This document shows, piece by piece, positions 16,464-23,816 of a DNA stretch of 64,000 bases. Under the pieces are notes generated by a model. The model saw nothing but the letters and a program-made list of their open reading frames with translations, had not been told where the DNA came from and searched no databases. The stretch is from Planotetraspora mira (GTDB lineage: Bacteria > Actinomycetota > Actinomycetes > Streptosporangiales > Streptosporangiaceae), in NCBI RefSeq assembly GCF_016863275.1, contig NZ_BOOO01000010.1, forward strand, positions 1 through 64,000, written 5' to 3'. How positions within the stretch are numbered: the stretch's first letter is position 1; each line of letters opens with the position of its first letter. Made by a program: the position numbers and the translations under genes.

Positions 16464-16826
16464 ATGCGTCGTCATCGTGCGGGAAGTTCGTTTGCCGGCG
16501 TGGTCGTCACCGCACAGCTGCTGGCATTGACCACGGCCGCCTTCGCCCTTTCCGGAATCACCGCCATCGCGCAGGCGAGCGCGAGTAGGGGAGCCTCGGA
16601 AAGCCCCTGGGCACCCATCATCGGCGAAGGGCACGGCCCCGTCTGGAACCGCAACCAGGGACGGCACAACCAGAACGCACCTGCCATCAACAGCCCGACC
16701 ACCGTCACGGGCGTGCAGCAGGTCAGCAGCGTCAGCGAGAACACCAACACGCAGTCCGGCCTCTGCAAGAGGGGCGCCCGGGTCTGCAAGATCCATCAGA
16801 AGCTCAACTTCTTCCGTGGCTGGTGA
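16464..16826 (+). CDS. Small secreted protein with paired-Cys C-terminal motif (A)
   Basis: This 120-residue protein is of unknown family. The N-terminus is a signal peptide (basic MRRHR, hydrophobic core, cleavage likely after AQA near residue 38). The mature part is Asn/Gln/Ser-rich (WNRNQGRHNQNAP) and ends with VSSVSENTNTQSGLCKR then GARVCKIHQKL, with two Cys at 101 and 108. The protein encoded at 17043-17537 has the same LC[KR]...RVCxIxQK motif, so the two form a family within the window. A disulfide between the Cys pair is inferred. The Asn/Gln spacing loosely resembles curlin-type repeats, but there are too few to assign. The ATG at 16464 is chosen for the signal peptide and an AGG about 10 bp upstream. 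Confidence 0.6.
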   Translation: MRRHRAGSSFAGVVVTAQLLALTTAAFALSGITAIAQASASRGASESPWAPIIGEGHGPVWNRNQGRHNQNAPAINSPTTVTGVQQVSSVSENTNTQSGLCKRGARVCKIHQKLNFFRGW

Positions 16827-17042
16827 CGACCGGCCCACCCCTGCGGCCATCGGGAAAACAGCCGCGCATTCACCGGAGTCGATTGAATTTCCCGTTCTTC
16901 TTCGTTCCCCGGCAATCATGCGGTAATAACGCGCGCCCCGACCGCGTGAAACATGAGCGATCACACCCCGCCAAGTAAGCTGTCGACGGCTCCGGGCGGC
17001 AGGAATACCTGCCAGGACTCGATCGATTCAGCGGGGGGACCG

Positions 17043-17537
17043 ATGATTTGCCAGCGGTACGGCAGGGCACCCGGAAGGAAGACCCTCGCCGCGTACGTCG
17101 TCGCGGGTGTTTCCGCATCGGCGGTATTCATCGGCGCCCTGGCGCCTTTTCCCGCGAATGCGGACGGCAAAGACCCCCGGCCGACGAAGACCGAGGGACC
17201 CGACGTTCTTTCCGCCAAGAGCGAAACCTCGCTCTACGGCCGGCAGAACACGTCGACGACCACGACCGCGGGCGCGACGAGCGTGCAGAACGCCCTGTGC
17301 CGCAACTCCCGGGTCTGCAACATCACGCAGAAGGTCGTCGTGGTCTCCCCAGAGGTCACGCCGACTCCCGTGCCGGCCGTGACCCCTGAGGTGGTCATTG
17401 CTCCTGAGGTGGTCGTGACCCCTGAAGTCGTCGAGACACCCACACCGGTGGCCGTTCCCGTCGTCGCCCCCGAGCCGGTACAGCCGGCCCTGCTCAGCCT
17501 GGGATTGCTCCTGTTCCTTCACGGCGGCATGCAGTGA
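17043..17537 (+). CDS. Small secreted protein with paired-Cys motif and Val/Pro-rich tail (B)
   Basis: This 164-residue protein has a signal peptide with likely cleavage after PANA (residue 40). It is followed by a Ser/Thr-rich stretch (QNTSTTTTAGATSVQN) and the motif ALCRNSRVCNITQK with Cys86 and Cys92, shared with its neighbour at 16464-16826. The tail has repeated [VI][TA]PEV units (VTPEVVIAPEVVVTPEVVE) and ends in a short hydrophobic LLSLGLLLFLHGGMQ. This could be a membrane-retention or assembly segment. The GGGGGA 3 bp before the ATG supports this start over upstream options. Function is unknown. A surface or aerial-structure role is only a guess. Confidence 0.6.
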   Translation: MICQRYGRAPGRKTLAAYVVAGVSASAVFIGALAPFPANADGKDPRPTKTEGPDVLSAKSETSLYGRQNTSTTTTAGATSVQNALCRNSRVCNITQKVVVVSPEVTPTPVPAVTPEVVIAPEVVVTPEVVETPTPVAVPVVAPEPVQPALLSLGLLLFLHGGMQ

Positions 17538-17690
17538 CCTGACTTTCTCCGGCGTCTCCGTGGTGCCCTCTCCTGAAAGGAGCGGTCCCGTGCGGAGAAA
17601 GGAAAGTCCCGGCGGTCCGTCCGATCAGGACGTGCCACCGGGACATCCGATGAAGTCGCGGCTTCGCCGTGCCGCCGGCCGTGGAGACGG

Positions 17691-18434
17691 TCAGACGCCC
17701 ACGACAGCGGCGGGTGCTCCAGCGGTCCGCCTGCCGAGAGCACGGTCGGTGAGACCGCCGAACAGCAGGCCCAGCGTCCCCCACACCGTGAGCTGAATGG
17801 CGAGCGAGGCCAGTCGGAACCGCCACAACACGGTCGCAGAGAAGTCGGCCGGAACCTCGTTCACCGTCGGCATCACCACATAGATGATCCCGATGATGAC
17901 GGCGAAGACGCCCACCGCCACCAGCGCGGCGTTCCAGGCGCCGAGCCGGGGTGCGAGCCTGCGGCCCGCGTACAGCGCGACGGCGGTCGTGAACAGGCTC
18001 AGCACGATCATCGTGACGTACAGCGTGGTACGGGAGCCGATGGTGTCCTCGCTGCCCACCGCGGGCGGGTTGGGCGGGTACTTCAGGAACGGGACGACAT
18101 AGATCACCACGAATCCGACCAGCGCCACCAGAGCAGCGGTCGTCCGCGGCCGGAAGTCGCCGATCCGCCCGTGCGCGAAGGCGAAGGCGATGGAGAACAG
18201 GCCGCCGAAGGCCACGCCGTACACGACGAGTGCGGTGATTAGGCCGAACGTCTCCTGCACGGTACGGCTGACCAGCTCGTGCTCGTGCATCTCGCCGGAC
18301 GCCGCCGCCTTGGCCTCTTCGAACGAGATGGCCAGGGCGACCTGGGGCTCACCGAGGAACCATGCGACGACGTAGGCGAGGGCGGCCGCGGCGAGCCCGA
18401 CGAGCATGCCGCGGATCAGCAGAGTTCGCATCAT
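17691..18434 (-). CDS. cbtA: CbtA-type cobalt transporter subunit
   Basis: This 247-residue integral membrane protein has five to six predicted segments (for example GMLVGLAAAALAYVVAW and VGVFAVIIGIIYVVMP) and the CbtA hallmarks: an HEHELVSRT His/Glu-rich loop near residue 52, LVVYGVAFGGLF and PFLKYPPNPPAVG. It follows CbtB by 18 bp and both are under a cobalamin riboswitch. CbtAB is regarded as a cobalt uptake system because of this riboswitch control and its metal-ligand motifs, and the inference is accepted here. Transport in this organism has not been shown. Confidence 0.9.
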   Translation of the reverse strand: MMRTLLIRGMLVGLAAAALAYVVAWFLGEPQVALAISFEEAKAAASGEMHEHELVSRTVQETFGLITALVVYGVAFGGLFSIAFAFAHGRIGDFRPRTTAALVALVGFVVIYVVPFLKYPPNPPAVGSEDTIGSRTTLYVTMIVLSLFTTAVALYAGRRLAPRLGAWNAALVAVGVFAVIIGIIYVVMPTVNEVPADFSATVLWRFRLASLAIQLTVWGTLGLLFGGLTDRALGRRTAGAPAAVVGV

Positions 18435-18452
18435 GAGAGCGAGTCCCGGCCG

Positions 18453-18665
18453 TCAGTGGCAGGGGAAACCGAGTAGGTGACGTCCGTCGTGGACGAACTC
18501 GTGCACAGTGCTGCCGCTGATGATCGACGTGGCACCCTGCTCGGCGCCGACGAAGTACAGCAGGGCCAGTCCGAGCACCGCGGCGAAGACGGCCCAGGGA
18601 ACGATCTCGCGCACCGGGATACGGAGCGGAACGGGCTTGCCTGAAGGAACGACGACGTTGGCCAC
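18453..18665 (-). CDS. cbtB: CbtB cobalt transporter subunit
   Basis: This 70-residue protein has one membrane helix (IVPWAVFAAVLGLALLYFVG) followed by a His-rich tail HEFVHDGRHLLGFPCH. That tail is the CbtB signature thought to bind the incoming cobalt ion. The GTG at 18665 is chosen because AGGAG lies 6 bp upstream. An in-frame upstream ATG lies inside the riboswitch leader. It is the first gene of the cbtBA pair. Confidence 0.9.
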   Translation of the reverse strand: MANVVVPSGKPVPLRIPVREIVPWAVFAAVLGLALLYFVGAEQGATSIISGSTVHEFVHDGRHLLGFPCH

Positions 18666-18705
18666 GGTTTCTCCTCTCGGGGTCACGCGCCCCGACGACG
18701 GAGGA

Positions 18706-18856
18706 CAACGGGTCAGTCTTCTGACTCCCGAGCGCCGCTCTCCCCTGCCTTTCCGCCTGTCACAACGGTGGCCACCTCAGGGAGGGACTTCTCGGTCACA
18801 GCGGCGGGACCGTCCTGGAATCGCACCAGGTTCCTGCGCACCATTGCCTCAATGTT
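18706..18856 (-). ncRNA. Cobalamin riboswitch upstream of cbtBA
   Basis: Read on the minus strand, this leader contains the cobalamin-riboswitch core: GGAACCTGGTGCGATTCCAG (P3/P4 region), GACGGTCCCGCCGCTGTGA, and near the 3' end GAGTCAGAAGACTGACC, a close match to the B12-box consensus. It ends about 40 bases before the cbtB start. Such riboswitches repress downstream genes when adenosylcobalamin is plentiful. The 3' hairpin region overlapping the start would fit translational or terminator control. Boundaries are approximate. Confidence 0.85.
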
Positions 18857-19026
18857 GATTTGTCCCCCAGAGACTCCCTCCTTCCTGCTTGTGACGTCAA
18901 GACCGCTTTGAACATTGTCTTCCGGATCACATGCCAGGAGACTCCGCAGGGCACTCATGGGGCGCAAGCGAACGACGGTCACGCTCGTCCAGGGGTGCGC
19001 AGCCGTTCTGTGCCACCGGGAGAAGT

Positions 19027-19032
19027 TAGACT
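19027..19032 (+). promoter_or_regulatory. -10 element of the trpS leader transcript
   Basis: TAGACT at 19027-19032 fits the actinobacterial -10 consensus and lies 7 bp before the A of the leader-peptide ATG at 19040. The mRNA would therefore start at or next to the leader start codon (leaderless). No clear -35 is visible. Confidence 0.5.
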
Positions 19033-19039
19033 GATCGTC

Positions 19040-19081
19040 ATGCATCGTCTGTCGTGTCCGAGTTGGTGGCGCTCCACTTAG
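19040..19081 (+). CDS. Trp-Trp leader peptide of the auxiliary trpS gene
   Basis: A 13-codon ORF encodes MHRLSCPSWWRST with tandem Trp codons (19064-19069) followed by a stop at 19079-19081. It ends 27 bp before a terminator hairpin and 120 bp before trpS. Regulation of auxiliary, indolmycin-resistant TrpRS genes by Trp-codon leader peptides and ribosome-mediated attenuation is known in Streptomyces. This ORF fits that model. Low charged tRNA-Trp would stall the ribosome on the WW codons. Confidence 0.85.
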   Translation: MHRLSCPSWWRST

Positions 19082-19139
19082 GAGCGGCCATCACTCGTGC
19101 ACGACCTGGGCCGTTCAGATGGACGGCCCTTTCGCGTTT
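19068..19139 (+). promoter_or_regulatory. Transcription attenuator of trpS (alternative hairpins)
   Basis: Three mutually exclusive pairings are visible. The first is CGCTCC (19070-19075) with GGAGCG (19081-19086), a protector hairpin directly after the Trp codons. The second is GCGGCC (19084-19089) with GGCCGT (19109-19114), an antiterminator with one G-U pair. The third is GGGCCGTTC (19108-19116) with GGACGGCCC (19121-19129), a 9-bp terminator stem with an AGAT loop, followed by TTTCGCGTTTC. A ribosome stalled at the WW codons would block the first pairing, free the second and prevent the terminator. The pairings are seen in the sequence; the mechanism is inferred. Confidence 0.8.
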
Positions 19140-19201
19140 CTTCCTGGAATGTGCCGTCCCCGTCAGACCCGGCGGACCGCCTCACCTTTCAGGAGAACCA
19201 C

Positions 19202-20302
19202 ATGATCACCGACTTTGGTCTCGACTACTCGGCCGAACCTCCGGTCCCCGCAGATGGGATCTCCACCGTCCAGCGCCGCAGTGCCGCGCTGGAGGAGCTG
19301 ATCCATCGGGATCCCGGGCGGTTCCGGGTGCTGACCGGCGACCGTCCGACAGGCCGGCTGCACCTGGGGCACTATTTCGGCACTCTCCACAACCGCGTCC
19401 GCCTGCAGGACCTGGGGGTGGAGATGTTGGTGATCATCGCGGACTACCAGGTCCTGACCGATCGCGACGTCGCCGACCATCTCACCGAACACGTTGAGGA
19501 CCTGGTGCTGGACTACCTGGCCGTCGGCGTGGACCCGGAACGGGCCACGATCTTCACCCACAGCGCGATTCCGGCGCTCAACCAGTTGCTCCTGCCGTTC
19601 CTCAGCCTGATCACCGTCGCGGAGCTCAGCCGTAATCCCACTGTCAAGGAGGAGATCGCCCAGTCCCAGCAATCCTCCGTCAGCGGGCTGATGTTCACCT
19701 ACCCCGCGCACCAGGCCGCCGACATCCTGTTCTGCAAGGCCAACCTCGTGCCGGTCGGCCAGGACCAGTTGCCTCACCTGGAGGTCACGCGCACCATCGC
19801 CCGCCGTTTCAACAACCGCTACGGCAACGGCGTTGCGGTCTTTCCCGAGCCTGACGCCCTGCTCTCGGCGGCTCCGCTGCTGCTGGGGACCGATGGCACC
19901 AAGATGAGCAAGAGCCGCGGCAACGCCATCACCCTGGCAGCGAGCGCCGACGAGACCGCCAAGCTGATCCGCGGCGCCAAGACCGACGCCCACCGGCACA
20001 TCACCTACGAGCCCGCCACACGGCCTGAGGTGTCCAGCCTGGTCCTCCTCGCCTCCCTGTGCCTCGGCAGCGACCCCCACCAGGTCGCCGAGGACATCGG
20101 CGGCCGGGGCGCGTCGGCGTTGAAGGAGACCGTCACCGAAGCGGTCAACACGTTCCTGGCCCCCATCAGAGACCGGCGCGCCCTGTACGCCCAGGATCGC
20201 GGCCACATCCGGAAGGTGCTGCGTGACGGCAATGAACATGCCACCGCCATCGCCCAGACCACCCTCGACGAAGTCCGGGCCACGATGAACGCCCTCTACT
20301 GA
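19202..20302 (+). CDS. trpS: Auxiliary tryptophanyl-tRNA synthetase
   Basis: This 366-residue class I synthetase has HIGH as HLGHYFG and KMSKS as TKMSKSRGN, plus the GxxPTGxLHLG entry loop in the form GDRPTGRLHLGHYFGTLHNRVRLQ. The form with Arg (not Gln) before PTG and the YFGTLxNRVxLQ extension resembles the auxiliary TrpRS class of streptomycetes, known for indolmycin resistance, rather than the housekeeping enzyme. It charges tRNA-Trp in the cytoplasm. Expression appears controlled by the leader peptide and attenuator immediately upstream. The ATG follows AGGAG with 7-bp spacing. A longer reading from 19097 would include the terminator hairpin and is rejected. No housekeeping trpS is in this window. 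Confidence 0.92.
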   Translation: MITDFGLDYSAEPPVPADGISTVQRRSAALEELIHRDPGRFRVLTGDRPTGRLHLGHYFGTLHNRVRLQDLGVEMLVIIADYQVLTDRDVADHLTEHVEDLVLDYLAVGVDPERATIFTHSAIPALNQLLLPFLSLITVAELSRNPTVKEEIAQSQQSSVSGLMFTYPAHQAADILFCKANLVPVGQDQLPHLEVTRTIARRFNNRYGNGVAVFPEPDALLSAAPLLLGTDGTKMSKSRGNAITLAASADETAKLIRGAKTDAHRHITYEPATRPEVSSLVLLASLCLGSDPHQVAEDIGGRGASALKETVTEAVNTFLAPIRDRRALYAQDRGHIRKVLRDGNEHATAIAQTTLDEVRATMNALY

Positions 20303-20377
20303 ATCGAGGGCGGCCGCTCCGCCGTGCTCCGCATACCCAGTGGCCGTCCGGCCGGGGACTCCGCAAGGATCGTGGGC

Positions 20378-21406
20378 ATGAACGTGCGATACCCCGCCCC
20401 GTTGCGTCCTGGTGACCATATCGGTGTCACCGCCCCCTCCAGCGGAGTGGACGAGCACCTGCGAGATCGCCTCCAGGTGGGCATCCGCACCGTGGAAGAG
20501 CACGGGTATCAGGTGATCGTCGGGGAATGCATGGACGGCGCCGGGCACGTCAGCGCGCCGGCGGCCGACCGGGCCCGCGAACTGATGGAGATGCTCACCG
20601 ACCCGTCCATCAAGGCCGTCGTACCGCCGTGGGGCGGGGAGACCGCGATCGATCTGTTGCCCCTGCTCGACTGGGACGCCCTGCGTGAGGCCGACCCGAC
20701 ATGGGTCGTCGGCTTCTCCGACATGTCGACGATCATCACGCCCCTCACCCTGCTGACCGGGGTCGCGACCATCCACGGCAACAACCTGATGGACACGCCG
20801 TACCGCGCGCCCGAAGGACTGCTCACCTGGCTGGACATAGCGACGATGGCCCCGGAGACGGCGTTCAGGCAGACTCCGCCGAACCGCTACCGGGCGCAGG
20901 GATGGGACGACTACCGAACCAATCCGGAAGTGCGCGAGTTCACGCTCGACACGCCAGGGCGATGGACGCGGCTGGACGGCGACGGTGACGTGCAGGTTGA
21001 GGGGCGGCTCATCGGAGGCTGCGTCGAAACCCTGTGCAACCTCACCGGCACGCCGTATGGAGACATCGCGGCCTTCGCGAGAGACATGGCGCCCGAGGGG
21101 CTGATCGTCTATGTCGAGGCCTCAGGGGACGACGCGCCGACCATCTGCCGGAACCTGCACGGGATGCGGCTCGCCGGGTTCTTCACCAACGCGAACGCGA
21201 TCCTCGTCGGTCGCACCCGGGCACCGGACGCCGGCTCACTCACTCAGCATGAGGCGGTGCTCGACGCCCTCGGCAGCCTGGCCGTGCCGATCATCGCCGA
21301 TGTCGAGTGTGGTCATGTCCCGCCGTACCTGCCCCTGGTCAACGGCGCTCGCGGCCAGGTGGTGTTCACCGGAGACCGCAACGAACTCACGCAGACGCTC
21401 TGCTGA
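20378..21406 (+). CDS. S66-family peptidase, MccF/LD-carboxypeptidase-like
   Basis: This 342-residue protein shows the S66 Ser-Glu-His triad at spacing close to MccF: Ser114 in GFSDMS, Glu247 in VEASGDD and His313 in DVECGHVPPY. It also has the PWGGE loop (84-88) typical of the oxyanion region. S66 enzymes include LD-carboxypeptidases that trim peptidoglycan tetrapeptides and MccF proteins that inactivate microcin C-type aminoacyl-nucleotide antibiotics. The gene follows trpS by 75 bp on the same strand and may share its attenuated transcript. That context favours, but does not prove, a MccF-like protective role. The ATG has AAGGA upstream. Confidence 0.85.
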   Translation: MNVRYPAPLRPGDHIGVTAPSSGVDEHLRDRLQVGIRTVEEHGYQVIVGECMDGAGHVSAPAADRARELMEMLTDPSIKAVVPPWGGETAIDLLPLLDWDALREADPTWVVGFSDMSTIITPLTLLTGVATIHGNNLMDTPYRAPEGLLTWLDIATMAPETAFRQTPPNRYRAQGWDDYRTNPEVREFTLDTPGRWTRLDGDGDVQVEGRLIGGCVETLCNLTGTPYGDIAAFARDMAPEGLIVYVEASGDDAPTICRNLHGMRLAGFFTNANAILVGRTRAPDAGSLTQHEAVLDALGSLAVPIIADVECGHVPPYLPLVNGARGQVVFTGDRNELTQTLC

Positions 21407-21514
21407 ACCCGGTGTTGTGCGCGTGCCCTCGGGGACCACATGCCCCAGGGCGTTCGCCACCCGTGGTTCGCGAATTCGTTGGACAACGCGTGTGTCCACG
21501 GCGATCGTTGAGCA

Positions 21515-22282
21515 GTGCGACAGGACGAGATCTGGGACGTCGATGCCGCCCGGCGCTATGACACGCCGGGCACCGGCATGTTCGCGCCCGAGGTCCTCGG
21601 GCCGACCGTGGACCGCCTCGCCGAACTCGCAGGCGACGGTCAGGCGCTCGAGTTCGCCATCGGGACCGGCCGCGTGGCCGTCCCGCTCTCCGAGCGAGGG
21701 GTGCCCGTCACCGGCCTCGAGTTGTCATCTCCGATGATCGACCAACTGCGAACCAAGGTGGACGAAGCGACGATCCCGGTAATCGTCGGCGACATGGCGA
21801 CCACCGTCGCCCCCGGGAAATACACACTCGTCTACCTCGTCTACAACACGATTTCGAATCTGCTCACCCAGGCCGAGCAGGTCGCGTGCTTCCGCAACGC
21901 CGCCCGCCACCTCACGCCCGGCGGCCGGTTCGTGATCGAGCTGTGGGTGCCTGAGCTGCGCAAGCTCCCACCGGGTCAATCGGCCACGGTGTGGCATTCC
22001 GAGTCCGGCTACATCGGCTTGGACACCTACGACGTACTGCGTCAGCACGTCGTCTCGCACCACTTCACGTTCGACGAGAGCGGACAGGCTCAGCTGTTCC
22101 GCAGCCCACATCGCTACATCTGGCCGGCAGAGCTCGACCTCATGGCGCAGTTGGCAGGGTTCGAGCTGGAGACCAGGCACGCGGACTGGTCCGGAGCCGA
22201 CTTCACCGCCGAGTCGCGTTCCCACGTGTCCGTCTACCGCATCCCGGCTGAGCCGGGGGCGCACCGCGGCTTCGGCGCATGA
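21515..22282 (+). CDS. SAM-dependent methyltransferase
   Basis: This 255-residue class I methyltransferase has the SAM-binding motif I as ALEFAIGTGRVAVPL, an acidic residue at the end of strand 2 (TGLELSSPMI) and post-motif VGDMATT. The motif IV region is LVYLVYNTISNLL, a pattern seen in small-molecule methyltransferases. The C-terminal half (WPAELDLMAQLAGFELETRHADW) fits the Methyltransf_25/11 type. The GTG start has only a weak ribosome-binding site. The substrate is unknown. It lies between the S66 peptidase and tRNA-Ile. Confidence 0.8.
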   Translation: MRQDEIWDVDAARRYDTPGTGMFAPEVLGPTVDRLAELAGDGQALEFAIGTGRVAVPLSERGVPVTGLELSSPMIDQLRTKVDEATIPVIVGDMATTVAPGKYTLVYLVYNTISNLLTQAEQVACFRNAARHLTPGGRFVIELWVPELRKLPPGQSATVWHSESGYIGLDTYDVLRQHVVSHHFTFDESGQAQLFRSPHRYIWPAELDLMAQLAGFELETRHADWSGADFTAESRSHVSVYRIPAEPGAHRGFGA

Positions 22283-22306
22283 TCGGAAAAGTGGTCACGC
22301 GGGTAC

Positions 22307-22343
22307 GAGAAAGGCCGCTCTCCGATGATCGGAAAACGGCCTG
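22307..22343 (-). terminator. Terminator after tRNA-Ile
   Basis: On the minus strand AGGCCG pairs with CGGCCT, with an inner TCCGAT/ATCGGA stem, then TTTCTC. It lies just beyond the tRNA 3' end. Confidence 0.7.
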
Positions 22344-22350
22344 TGAACTG

Positions 22351-22427
22351 TGGTGGGGCTACCAGGACTTGAACCTGGGACCTCTTCCTTATCAGGGAAG
22401 CGCTCTAACCGTCTGAGCTATAGCCCC
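22351..22427 (-). tRNA. tRNA-Ile (anticodon GAT)
   Basis: Minus-strand sequence begins GGGGCTATAGCTCAGACGG. The acceptor GGGGCTA pairs with TAGCCCC, the anticodon loop is CTGATAA with anticodon GAT, and the T-arm contains GGTTCAAGTCC. The 3' CCA is encoded (22351-22353), unlike tRNA-Ala at 2352-2424. It lies downstream of the gyrB-gyrA-DUF3566 genes, its usual actinobacterial place. Confidence 0.97.
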
Positions 22428-22598
22428 GCGTTGCGCAAGGAACGTTACCGCATCCCGTATCGGGAGGCGAATCACGCCTGAACGAGGAAAAGCTTACCGT
22501 GTCCGCACCGCTCCCGCGCCTTCCCACATGGCCGCGGGCTCTTCCGTTGTGATCCGTACGGCTACCGCCCGCGCCCGGGGCGGTAGCCGTACGACCGA

Positions 22599-23816
22599 CT
22601 ATTCGGCCTCGCTGAAGGTCACTTCGACGCCGCCGACGAACTCGGCGCACACGTTGTAGATCACCGCACCGAGAGTGCAGAGAGCGGTGATGAGAACGAC
22701 GTTGATCGCGCCCAGCAGACCCGCGTAGCCCAGGATTCGCCCAGGGGCGAACCAACTGCTGATGTCAAGGGTGCTGGCGGTCTTGCTGTCACCGGTGGTG
22801 AGCTGCGTGACCGCGTCCGTGATCGAGCTGAACACGCCGATCCCCGACAGCACGCCGTACAGGATCGCGACCGCCACAAACAGGATGACGAAGCAGACGA
22901 TCGAGATGACGAAGCTGAACTTCATGGCTGACCACGGCTCAATCCGGCGCAACACCAGGTGGGCCTTGCGGGGCCCCTTGGCGTCGGCCTTCTTGGCCTT
23001 GCCCTTGGCCGTGCCGCTCGTGGCCTCCGGCCGCTCCGCCAAGCCGAACGCGGACCCCCGGGCAGGGGCGTCCTGCGCCGGTGTGACCGGCGAAGGAACG
23101 ATCGGCGACGCGGAGACCGGGGGCGCCGGGGACGAGGCGCCGGTTACTGGAGAGGTTCCAGGCCGGGAGCCGTCCCCAGAGGAGTAGGTCGGCCTCGGGA
23201 ACGTCGCGGTGGGACCAGCGGACTCGGACCCGGGCGGCGTGGCGGACCCTGACGTGACGGGCCCGCGAGCACCGCCCCTCGGCCCTGTGTTGACATCCGG
23301 CTTTCCGCCGCCGATCGGCTTGTCGCCACCGAACGGCTTGTCGCCACCGGGCTTGGGCTTGCCGGCACCCGATCCGGACTTGCCGAACCCGGAGCCGGAT
23401 CCCGGACCGGAGGCGGCCGACTCGTTCACCGCGGGCTTGGCCCCGGTGGGCCCGCCGGCCTTGCCACTGCGGTCGGCAGGAGCGGCGGCGGACGGTGTCG
23501 CGACGGCGGGTTTGGCGAAGGGAGCGGTCTCGGGACCGGACTGACGATCGGCCGGCTTCTCGCCGTCCTTGGACGACTGCGACTTCCACGGCTGATCGGC
23601 CGCGGAAGTGCGGATGCGCACAGTCGCGTTGTCGGAGTCGGACTCGGGCTTCCCAGCCGGAGTCGCATCTTCTTTCTCGGACGCCACCTCGACGACGTTA
23701 TCGTCTTTGTCCACCCGCTCGGTAACGCCGTCCCTCATTGAGGACGACGCCGGACGGGCGCCCGGCGATTTTTTTCTGGCCGCCCCGGTCGCCCGCGCAC
23801 CGCCGCTATCACTCAT
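22599..23816 (-). CDS. DUF3566 transmembrane protein
   Basis: This 405-residue protein has a long low-complexity N-terminal part (~270 residues rich in Pro, Ser, Gly, Lys and Asp) and a C-terminal DUF3566 domain with two membrane segments. The first is [21 protein letters not shown], and the second lies around [22 protein letters not shown]3566 genes follow gyrA in most actinobacteria. Mycobacterial relatives have been linked to cell shape and wall synthesis, but the function here is unknown. The start overlaps the gyrA stop by 4 bp (ATGA), so the two are translationally coupled. Confidence 0.88.
   Translation of the reverse strand: MSDSGGARATGAARKKSPGARPASSSMRDGVTERVDKDDNVVEVASEKEDATPAGKPESDSDNATVRIRTSAADQPWKSQSSKDGEKPADRQSGPETAPFAKPAVATPSAAAPADRSGKAGGPTGAKPAVNESAASGPGSGSGFGKSGSGAGKPKPGGDKPFGGDKPIGGGKPDVNTGPRGGARGPVTSGSATPPGSESAGPTATFPRPTYSSGDGSRPGTSPVTGASSPAPPVSASPIVPSPVTPAQDAPARGSAFGLAERPEATSGTAKGKAKKADAKGPRKAHLVLRRIEPWSAMKFSFVISIVCFVILFVAVAILYGVLSGIGVFSSITDAVTQLTTGDSKTASTLDISSWFAPGRILGYAGLLGAINVVLITALCTLGAVIYNVCAEFVGGVEVTFSEAE

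Noticed and set aside
18713-19045. 110-codon minus-strand ORF over the cbtB leader
   Set aside because: It lies on the cobalamin riboswitch and is not a credible protein.
22351-22427. tRNA-Ile as an integration site for a mobile element
   Set aside because: No integrase gene, no duplicated tRNA 3' end and no phage-like genes were seen in the adjacent block.
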